From Atopsyche davidsoni (Eukaryota; Arthropoda; Insecta; Trichoptera; Hydrobiosidae), in contig JAILWY010000007.1 of assembly GCA_022113835.1 (NCBI GenBank), forward strand, positions 5,786,001 through 5,850,000: a DNA stretch of 64,000 bases, in the 5' to 3' direction. Positions 24,101 to 36,100 of the stretch are shown here, piece after piece (positions within the stretch are counted from its first letter, which is position 1; each line of letters begins with the position of its first letter). The translations under genes were made by a program, and so were the position numbers. Below the pieces are notes generated by a model. The model was not told the origin of the DNA and ran no database searches. It saw only the letters and a list, made by a program, of their open reading frames with translations.

Positions 24101-27100
24101 TTTGTTAGTATTTTAATAAATGGTATCGTTTTTAACAATGTAAACGACGGTACGGTTTTAGTTAGAAAATATTTTAAGACTACTATTAGTAATAACTAGA
24201 GATGGGATAAATCGAATAATCTGTTGAATCGACAGAATGTATTAAAATATACTCCGGGGCTTGACAAATATCGGGTCCGGGGCTCAAGGAGTATGAGTTT
24301 TTAAATTCACGAAAAATCTTTCAGGTTCATTGAGAAAAAGCTCCCCTAACATAAGGGTTTTCCAACGTTTTATAGAACAGAGCAGATGCCGAGAACATCC
24401 GAAGTAGGCTTACTTCTTGTTGCTTATGATTATTATTTTTAATGCGACTAGTTTCGCAAACTTATTCTGATGGAATTTTCAAACGACGTTTCGTAAGTCA
24501 TTTAAAAATGCGAACAGTTTAAGTTGGCGAAACTAGTTACGTTCAAAATAAGTGGAAAAAATATGAAAATGTAATTTTACAAGTGTATTAAAACGCTGTT
24601 TTACTGGCCATTCTACAAGGAAAAACACGAATTCGGATATTCCTGAAATTGAATTAGATCGTTTATAATATTAAAAATAATCGATATTTTCGATTATGCG
24701 TATCCGAACATGTCCATCATTAGTAGTAACAAAGGCCCGGAAGGAGCGTTTCACGCGACAGTGGACTTCCGACTCGTGCGTTGTGGGCCATAAATATCAG
24801 GACGTGGTCATAAATATCGCGAGGCTGTCGTGACACGTGTCGTCTGCCGTGGACATCCCATAATGTGGCGGTGTTATGGAGATGACGTCATGATTTATAT
24901 ATTTCGCTTTTATGATACCTGTGCACGATACAGCCAGATGTAGGGGCGGCCGCCTAGGGCCGGAAATGCGCTATCACGATCACGCACGATTAATTTAAAA
25001 TAATGCGCGATATCGCGATTGCGTAATTTAATAAGGTTTTAGTTTTTGTAATCGTGGAAATATGTGGCTGATTTGTGAAATTAGCTTTTGATATACCTAG
25101 GCTGAGATTATTGTTTCAATGTTTCGGCAAAAAATGTGTGCCCTCTATTTTTATTTATATACATATATATATATATAATATTTTTTTATAAGTTGATACT
25201 GTCTTAAGGATCATTAAAGTTATATAATGCTGGCTTGTGAAAGGATACATTTGCTCATATCAAACCGGTTAGGAGTTGGTAAATATATGTTGCTTTAGTA
25301 TTAATACTTGGGTCCGTGATCGTATTTGTTTAAATATTTCGTGAACGTTGTCAACAGCGTAGATCTCAAAAGCTTGTTTTTGTAAAAGTCGCATTCACGC
25401 GTATCATGATGAAATGCGTGATTAATTTTCCCACCCCTATACCTCCGGGTACACCGGAACAGATTTGCAAGTATGATCAATTTCTGTACGGAGAGGGGGG
25501 AGTATTTTCCGAGCGGGCAGGCTGCCACTTGATGTGCCGGCTGTACACCTGTGGTAGGGGAGTTCTTACGTAACAGCTGTTCACTATAGACTCTCGGATC
25601 AGATTTGCTTTACATAATACCAAAGACCAGACTGCTACATCTGTTTGCCATTTTATTAACTTTCGTTGCCCTACATGTTCGATGTTGTATATATATATCG
25701 ATTTGGTTTAATATTTTATGTGATTTTTTTATATGAGATTACAATCGAGCAGGTTTACTTTTTTTTATATATACACACAATTTATTGTGCTTTCACGAGA
25801 ATAAATCGCTCATTTTGTGAAGAAAAATATAATGCATGAAAATACAAATTGAATCAATATTATGATATAGGTTTTATAAAAGTGTTGTGACTGCTCTCTT
25901 AGTGGGGGGGTGTCGAGGAACTGACACGCTCATTTATCCGTGGACTACCGGCTGGGGGGCTAATGATATTTATTTTACAGCGCACAGTTTGCCTGAACGC
26001 TGGTAGCCATTGTTCACATTTAAAAAAGTGCTCGTGAATAAACACTCCCGCGAGCAGTGCTCACATTTAAATGCCTTGTCATTCTCTTTTAAGATACTTG
26101 TTTTTCTTATTTTACGTGCACGTAAAATACTTCTGAATACATAAAGAAATGATTCACTATATAATAGTTTAACTTTTATAAATAAAATTTTAAGACGGCC
26201 TGTATTAGTACAATATTACGAAGGTTATTAAATCCAGTTAATATACAAGCAGTTATTAAAGAAATGCGTTTTTATATTATTCAATTGAAATTAAAATCGA
26301 TTTCTTGTTTAATTTGATTATAGTAATGCTTTCGATTTTCCCCTCCAGGTCTGTGTAGATCAATGATGTATTATTTTTCATTTCCTCACCGGCGACCCGG
26401 TTAGGGGTTGTTTTGTATTGCCGGTGAGAAAAACGGGGCTAAGTAATAAGTAGGCTGTGTTTGATGAAAGGGTGAAGTGTGGAGGGCGTTGGAGCTATTT
26501 ATATCTGATGGGATCGCATTTCGGGGCATTGCTTACAATTTTCAGTTAGTAACGGATCAAGTCCTCGGCCGCACGAACTTACTTCCTCTTGTCTACTTCT
26601 CGGAAGTGGCAAATTTTTGATGAATGGAAGTTGTATATCAAAAGAACCTCATCGAAAGTTATCTCGAGCGATGTGACTCTCTTTCATTGTAAAATCCCTC
26701 CGAATACATCTTATTGTGTATAAACACGCTGAAGTTATTAATTATGGATTAATTTAACATAAAGTTGAAATACACACAGTCGATGCGATACTAATACTAA
26801 GCAATATCTAGATATATTATAGATATAAAGGATATATCATTGCAAATAAGCAAGGCGCATATTTAGTATTATAAAATATAATCCTTTAGGAATTATGTTA
26901 CATCATGTAAATAATTTTAGGATTGAATCGACTATCAGGGTTATAAAAAAATACATAAGTAAGCTTCGGAAAATAATAGTTTTGTGAATTTTTATGTTAA
27001 AATAAAATTGTATTTTTTTATAAAAAATATTTGAAATTTGAAAAAAAATTTTGACCTCGACCATCCAATTTGTAATTCTTCAATATTGAACTTTGGTAAA

Positions 27101-30100
27101 TTGTAAAATAATACATTTTGCTATGACAAAATTTTTCGAGATCTCTTTATTGGATCACTCTCCACATAAAGTATTCTGGTTCAGTCACATTTTATGGTAG
27201 ATCTGTTTCTATTTAAATATAAAGTATATATACTCTAATAAAGTGATATACGCCGATCATATTATGATGATGTTAAAATTATTATTAGTTATAATTAATT
27301 GTCAAACAAAACCACGGTTTGTCAGTAAATAAACCTCCGTTATAATTAAAAAAGTTTTTTATCAGTTCACACAAAATTATTTTTACGATTCCTCACAATA
27401 TTAATAAAGAAATAGTAAATATAATAATTAAGAATTATTTTTATAATATAGATGATATATTCAGCAATGGGATTTTGGAGATTAAAATGATGTGAAACAA
27501 TTCTTCATCGCAATGATTAATTATGTTTTCTAAATTGCTTCTGAAAGATTGCCTGTTTTTATTCTGTAGTCTCAGGATTTCAATTTGGCCCAATTTCATT
27601 TGTAATAATTTACTTTTTCTAGGAACTTCTTACATCCGCAAAATTAACTCATTTATATTGTAATATTTGGCGCAGAGTTCGTCTGCCAATTTTTATATTA
27701 TATCATGCAAAAGAATATATATTCAGTTGCACAAGAAACATAGTTTAATTAATTCAGTGGGCCGGTGTTGTTATAAAATTTATTCCGGCTGATGAAACTT
27801 CCGCGCCACGAGAGAAGGAAAAAATGAATATTAAGAGAGTGCCGCCGAATTACCTTGAATTTCAGGAAATTTCCAGCTGTTTGTTTATTTATACGGAAGA
27901 CAAGCACTAAAATCCCATTTGCAAGCAGAGTTGTGAATTGTACCCAAAGTTAGTAGTTCATAAACTCCACTAGTTTGAATTATTGTTGTCTGTGAATAAA
28001 TTTGAATTCGCAAGCATTCTCGTTTAATTTGAGACGTCGGCCATTTCCACGTTTTTTCACAACACTATTAAATTAAATTAACAATGTGATTTTTTTCTCA
28101 AACTTAAGTGCACATTATACACAAGAAAACATCATAAAAATAAACTAATGCACCTCTTCGGCGACCATTTTTGAAACGAGTGTGAAAAAGATGATTATTG
28201 TTTTTGGTGATAATACTTCTTCTTCTTCGGGTGCCTCTCACCGAGCATATATTTATGCTGAGCCAGTGTTCATAGGGAAAATAGTGTATTGGATCTTTGG
28301 GTCTTTCTACACACCACAGTTTTATATTGGAAGGAAAAGTCTGCGTATTGCTGCTGCCCAATAGTATTATTATATAATCTTTTCCTTACAATGCTCTGGC
28401 GTTTGGTTTATCTTTAATATAACTAAAACTACACAAAATAAACGGATTTTTATAATATATGGAAAAACATGAGTAGATTTATAATATTGAAATATTTAAT
28501 AGTTTTCTTTCATCCATTCGACATGGGACGAGGATGATCTAGGACGAGGCTAACCACTACCTGCGACCACCAGCGTCTCCAGACCACATGTGCTTAGAAT
28601 ATACCGGGATAAAATAATGAGAAATAAGTGTAATTAAGCTAAAGTATTAAGTACTTATTATTAAAGTGGTTAAGTCTCTTCAGGTAGGAAAAGACAAAGC
28701 AATCATGAATTAGATTCTGAAAAAATCATTTTTATTCCACGTTGAATTTTGGGCCGTCCATTTTCCCGTAAACTTCCTTTATATAATACAGAACAAGCCT
28801 AATGGGAATACTCGGCCCCTAAAGAGTTATATAATACATTATATTGTTCCAAATGTCAATTTTTTTCGGATAATATCTATTTTCTCTGCTTTAATTTTCT
28901 GGAGGTCCCAGTAGTTATTAAAGATTCACTTTACTAAATAAAGTTGTAGGATTTTTTGTATGTATTGTTGATATTGTTGTTAAGGAATTGATATTAAAAA
29001 TTGATTTTTGTGTTACGGTTACCAAACAAAAGCACAGTGCTATTTGTATTTGTGATTTTTTTATAAAATTATTTTATTTCTCGATATATCTGCAATCGAA
29101 ACAATCGTTACGATTTTAAATCAATAATAAATTGAATTCTATGAATTTCTAAATATTTAAACCAATTTTATATTTGGTAACGCAAATAAAAGGTGTTTAT
29201 AATTAATTTTCTTCAAAGTGTATTAAAATAGCAAAATCACCGAAAACATTTTTTTTAAAATTTATTAACAACGAATATTTATCGCAGCTAAAAAATGTAG
29301 CAGACACAAATAAAAAAAATAAAATTACAAATGTTAAAACTAAGCTTTGCTGAATGAAAAACTCGAAGGAATGTTAATTATTACAAATTACATTTTAAAA
29401 ACTAGCCTATGGGAAAGTTGGTTTTTTATAAACCTTGAGTCTTAAATAAAATTAAAAATATTTTCTATGTAGCCAGAATATTATAGCCCTATTTAGACAA
29501 CTTGTTAATTCTTTTTTTAACCCATTTTTCTCGGCGATGCGTATTAGAGCTTTTAAAGAAATATATTTACATTTAACATATTTGTGTTTTGATTTTTGTG
29601 AAATGTTTAATAACGGTATATAAAGGTTTTGTAGTTAACATTATTCAAATATAAATTTTTGTATAAATATATATATCTATTTTGCAATTTGACTACTCGT
29701 TATCTCTTGTTTTAAGATCAGTTTATCCGAAACCGGGAATTACTTAATTAATTGTAGTTTTTCAAGTTTTTAAACTTAGCTATAAAGCGGCTGGCGGAAA
29801 AGCACGTTTTTATTATACCTTTGTTCTGCTGAGTCCACTTTTCTGAGAAAATTAGGAGCATTTAAAAAAATAATTCTTGGATATACTGGGTTAAAGCCAT
29901 GAAAAACTTTGTACTGCTGTAGAATTTATAATTTTCGCAATTTAGAAGCAGAATGTGTAATTGCGTTACTTAAGGCACCTAAAAAATACGTAATTTTGAG
30001 TCCTTTTGTTGTCCTAATTAAGCGTTAAAACATGTTATTTCCTTAATTTGTTTTTGAATTTTTAAATTGCGAATTAGGAATCTCCCGTTTGAAATAGGAA

Positions 30101-33100
30101 TTGAAATTAAATTTGAATAAACAAATAATAATTACAAAGAGGTTTCGTGTTTTACAGCGAGCGTCACAAACCTAAAACATTATGAAAATAATCTCTTTCA
30201 TCTCTTGTACTCGATTTTTAATTAGATGTTAGTAATTATATTAATTTATCACAAGTTTTAAAATGACCATTTTTCAAGATAAGATAATCGGAGAGTTGAT
30301 ATAATCAAATATAATATTAATACTTGTATTTGTGTCGTTATAAGATAAATATTGCAGCCTTATTTTGCCCACTGTCAATTAATTCGTTTCACCTAAAAAG
30401 ATTATCAATTATAAGGGGTTAAATATGCTGAACATGGCTATTAATTACAATTAAATAGGTTATTTTATTTTATTTTATATCAAGGCAAGGTAGAATGACC
30501 CGGGGATCCACTACACTATTTCCCCCAAGAAAACCACGTATTCTGGTTCAGCATAAATAGGTGTTCAGTGAGATGGTAACCAACTTTCTGATGCTGAAGC
30601 CAATGAAGCTATTAATCTACTAAAATAAAATTCATTTTAAATCTCTTTTTAATATTAAATATTTTTTAAAGAAATAACAGTAAACCTACAGAAAACACGA
30701 ACATATATTGTACAAATAACGGGTGTAGTATCGGTTACAGGTTGAAATTATCACGAGAGACGATTTCGAATCCCAAGGGTATGATTTTCCCCCAAAAGCC
30801 CCGAGTCAGCCTGAAAGGCTCTTGGGATCGCAAAAACGTCGATATGCCGAATTAGAATGATAAGTATCTGCCGCCGGAGTTGGGTTCCACTCACAAGTTC
30901 TGGCTTCAATAGAGACTCAGCTCTAATTTCGCGTATCGATGTCTTGGAGCTTTCGAGTGTAGTTTATCGTTTGAAGTGCATTATTTGAGAGTATAATGTA
31001 TATTAATTTATAGATTAACCTACATAAAATATGTCCAATTAAAAAAATAAAATATCGCACATGAAAATTGTGTATCCAACGAAAAATAATTAATTTGTTA
31101 TGACGTATTGAAAGTTCTTATTGTAATAATACATTACTACACAAATGCTAAATTAATTTATGGAATAGTTTTGTTATTCACACAATTATTGCTACAAATT
31201 AATAATTATTAAAAAAAAATAACATGTTTTTATTATTATTATTATTATGGAATCATATTCACCTTGTACCATAATACAAATATTCATTTTTTTTTATCAA
31301 AGTACACTTTTGTAAATAAGCACACGGCTTTTTGAATTGTTTGTTGTATTGAATTGTTTGTTTCTTTTCAGTTGGACAGTCCCGATGAGAAGCCAGTGAC
31401 CCGTCTGCCGCATATCCGCGAGGACGTGTCGACCCCCGGCTCGGCTGGAGCCCAGGAAGGGCTGGTGGTGCCGAACACTGCCATGGACAACGTCGGCTCC
31501 TCCACCTCCCCTCAGGTCCTCAGCCTGCAAACCCCCTCCACTCCTCGAATCGACATCTCCAGGGCATCCAGTTCAAGCCATCACGATTCCAGGGATAGTT
31601 CTCCCGAGAATGCTATTTTTGGCATCAGTGAAGGCGGAAGAAATAAGGAAGGAGCCAAGCTTGGTCTAGGATTCAGGGAAGACGGCACAGCTGATTTGAG
31701 ATCTTCAACTGAGGAGCTAGCGTTTTTAGAACCGAATACAGTATCTTCAGAAAAGGAGAGCTCAAAACAACCGACGAGGCGGTCGCCGCTTATGTTCAAG
31801 GAAGATCACCATAGGAAGGATAGTCAGTGCTCTGATATTGTTTTGTTATCCATTTCGGGAAGAACCAGTCGATTGTCGAGTATTGGAAGCCAAGGTTCGG
31901 GACATTCAAACGCTTCAGGACATTCAAACATGAGTCATATATCTGGACATAGTAACGTCAGCCATATATCAGGGCAGAGTCGGCTGTCAGTTATATCAGG
32001 CGTGTCGAGATCACCTTCACCTCACAAAATGTTGTTGGAGACTTCTTTCTGTGGACCGAAACCACTAGAAAACGAAGTGGGCGTCGTTGGAAACGATAAG
32101 CATCATTCGGAAGTTTTGGAGCAAGTGTTGCTATCGAGAAAACACGACCCGAGAGAAGCAATATTAGCTGAAGGTATTACGGTTCACAAGCCTAAAGATT
32201 CACCAAAAATAGTTCCAAAAGAAGTCAAGAGAGAACCACCAAAAGTTCCGGCAGTACCGGCATGCCGCTTGATCGAGAAACCGGTTCCCATCCCTGCATT
32301 TGTGCCTAAAACAAATGTAGCCAAAAAGCCGCCAGCGGAACCGATTCCCAAAGAACCGATTCCCAAAGAACCGATTCCCAAAGAACCGATTCCCAAGGAA
32401 CCGATTCTCAAAGAACTGATTCCCAAAGAACCGATTCTCAAAGAACCGATTTCCAAAGAACCGCCTTCCCCTATGATTTCTGTTTCAACTTTGGGGTCAA
32501 GTTACAAAGCGGAAGTTCGCCCGGAGTCCGCACCTCCAGTAAAAAAAGAGCCTCCTCCTCCCGCGGTTAAAAGTAAACCGGTTCGTTCAGCCGGAAGTAA
32601 GCAGGCGATTTCTAAACCGGTAAAAAGTTCTGGAGGCTCTGAAACGGATTTCGTCAGAATAAAGTTAAAGCCTGATCACATGTACGACGAGGACGCCGGC
32701 GCCGGTCCTAGCTCAGACCAATCTCAAGGAGAAGTTATGCAAAAGCCAATAACGTTAAATTTAAACGATCATACAAAAAAGAGTGCTCAACATTTTACAC
32801 AACTAGTAAAACGAGAAGATAGTTTAAATAAAATAAGTCGTTATCCTTCAGACACTAACGAGTCTTTAAAGTCTGCAGCTAGTAGTAAAGTTTACGCTCA
32901 ATCTCCAAACCTCTCGCCGAAGGAAAGTCCTTCCGCCGGAAAGCGCGTCGGCCTCAAGGACAGAGATCACGGCAGCAGGACGCCTTCTCCCGCGGGAGTC
33001 ACCACTTCTAGAAAGTCTTCATTCTGCTCCTTGTTCAAGTCCAGAGAGACTATCGCGAGTCCAGAATCTCCACTAGGCTCAGCATCAAAACGAAAAGAAT

Positions 33101-36100
33101 CTTCAAGTATGACTAAGGATACTAGCGGAAGCATTCATAGCTCTAGATCTAGAAGTAAAAGCAAAGATAGAGATAAGTCAGGGACTGCAACTCCTACTTC
33201 TGGAGGAAAAGCGAAAGGCTCTGTTCTCGCAATATTCAAGCCTCACCGCAAAGCAAGTGCATCCGCATCGCCAGTAGCTAGAGAAAGTTTACCTAATTTA
33301 GACGGTATTCACACTATGGAGTACAAATACAGCTCAGAAGCCAAAAGTGTTCAAAATCTAAGATCAAGCGCTAAAGAACGCTTGAAGTACTACGACGCCC
33401 CCGTGGACGGTTTTATACGTATTCCGCTACACACGCCTTCAGATGACGATGAAAAGACCATCACCGTAGAAAAAACTACAAACAGAAATAATTTGCACGA
33501 AGATATGTATCAGATTAAAATAGATCGTCCGGTAAGCGCGCCCAGCTCGAGTCGTCCTTCGATCAGCCAACCTTCGGGCAGTGCGAGCGACAGGCCAGGC
33601 AGCAGCAGGCAAGATGCCACGGGAAAGCAGTTCGTTTTGCCCGATGGAAGTATAAGAATTCCTCTTCATTCCCCTAGTGAAGATAGACTTGTTCGCTGCG
33701 ACCTAATGACAGACAAAGAAATCGAAGAATTAAATCAAAAGTGTAGTAAAATATCAACAAAAAAGGGAGGAAAATTTGATATAACACCGAGCGACATCGC
33801 ATTGCATTTAGTGGATTCGCCAAAAAACGAGGAGAAACCCATTGAAAAATCTAAAATTACCGTGGTGGAAGTAATAAAACCGAGATCTGTTGATACTGTG
33901 AAAATGAACGGACGCCCTAAAGAGCTGGTAAAGTGCGAAGACAGAATGATGGAACTACCAAAACTGGTCGAAAAGAGATTAGCTCAAGAAGAGAAAGAGC
34001 AACAACAACCGTTGCAGTTTGCAGTAGCACCAGAACCAGAATTCGATGAAGATGAACCGCCTGTAGAAGAAGAAAAAAGAAGTAGTCAAAGTAAAAAGCA
34101 TATCATTTTTACAACGAAAGTAGGAAGCAAAGACCAATTATTTAGTTTGCAGTTTAGCTTATCAAAAACAGACAGCCAGTGCAGTCAAATGTCAGACAAT
34201 AGAAGCCAAATATCTGAAGATAGTGTCATAGAAGTTCCGATAAGCGAGAAGCGCGCAGACACCGACGACGGAATGTCGCTTCAGAGGTCGCCGTCTATCG
34301 ATAGTAAATCTAATTATTCTACAAAAAAGACTGACAATGAGGTCGCTCAAATAATAACAGATGAAGTATCTATTCATTCAACAGAAATTACCGAATCAAA
34401 AAAGTCAATAGTCTCGGCCGTCTCCAGTGACAGGTCGCTGAAGGAGTCGCCAATAACGACGTGCAGGAACTCGGCAGTCTCGGAGAGCATGAGTCCTAGA
34501 AACTCTGTCCTCTCCACAGACGATGTGGGCCATGATTCGTCTGAATCAGAACGCGATTCTGAATTAGATTTCGTTCGCAAGAAGCAACTGCAAGCCTTAG
34601 AAAAAGCTGGTCACCACGAGCCAGAAGCAGTGGATCACGAAAGAAAAGGTTTGGTTCTTCAACAAGACTCATTCGACGATGAGCTCCCTTACATTCCGAC
34701 GACTTTACCGCAAGAGAGATCAGTAGCAGTTCCAATCGTCCCTGTTAAGCAACGCCAGGGATACGAAATGAAGACATTTCCGATAGAAAGGCCGAGATCG
34801 ACCACTCCTATTAACCCAAGCTGCTTAGAAGAGTATTGCTCTGACGAAGTGTACACTCCTGATGCAAGCAAAGCAGACAGATTGAAAATAAGTCTCCCGA
34901 AAGAAGAAACACCCGATAAGCCAAAAATAAAGCAGAAAGCCAAATCACCAAGGAGAATATCTTCTGCATCAAGTCCAAAGACGTGGTTCGAATTTGCTGA
35001 ACAAGGGATATCAAATACAGGTCCAAGAAAGAGTTCAATGGGACACGAGTCGGACTCGGATCCTGCGCCACCGCTGCCCCCCAGAGCGCCCGTGCCAAAA
35101 CCTCAATGGATTAATTTTGAAGACATCCCAGAGAGAAGAAAACTACCCAAGCGGATTCAAACTATTCCTAGTCGTACTAATATAGAAGTGGCCCAGGATA
35201 CGAACGTAGTGTATACTTATGTGAACCCTGAGGATTGCAAGTGCGAGTGCCACGAGTCAAGCAAGGAAACCACCGGAGAAGATGCGACTCCCGAGAAGGA
35301 AGAGGACGAGGAGCCCCTGTTGGATGACAGCATAGAAAATGACGGTATCAGTGCTCCTGTAGTGAGCAGACTACGAGATGGGAGCAGAGAAGAAAGGAAA
35401 AGCGTCGTTAGGTGAGTGGAAAATTTTCTATATTCATAGTTAGTTATATGTTGTCGATCTCACGTCTAAAATAACGAGAAAAATCAAAAAGCTTTAAATC
35501 CAAATAAAATTTCAACAAAATGATAAGAAACCATGAGTATTTATAGTTATCGACAAAGCAATGAACCTTTCAAACAATACGCAAGGTCGATCAATTAAAA
35601 TAGTATGCTTTTAGTACATAAATTCAGGATTCAGATATACTAATCAATATCAAAATATTCCAGAAATAATTAACAGTGTATCGAAAAAAAACATTTCTTA
35701 TTCACGAAATTCTTTGTTAAAAAATTAAGTTCATACTACGCCCTAGAAAAAGACATGCTCGTAGTGTGATACTCGAGATCGGAAAAATAAACGACGATGA
35801 TATTGGTATAAAATATTTCAATCAGCGAGATTGGGATTTGTTCAGGGTTTACGTGGACGTTTCTGAAACGCCCTGTGAAAATTGATTACGTTTATGGGAT
35901 GGGTGTGCGATGTACGACAATAATATGAACGAAGGTCGGACCGACCCGCGTTAGTGTCAAGGATAAAGTTTTCTACCACCTGACATGGTTTCGGAAACAA
36001 AACAAACACAGGCATGTACAATGTACACGTATAAATCTATAAGGTAGAGTAGGATTCACAAAAAGTGATAAATGATTTAATATGACACATTGGTATTGAA

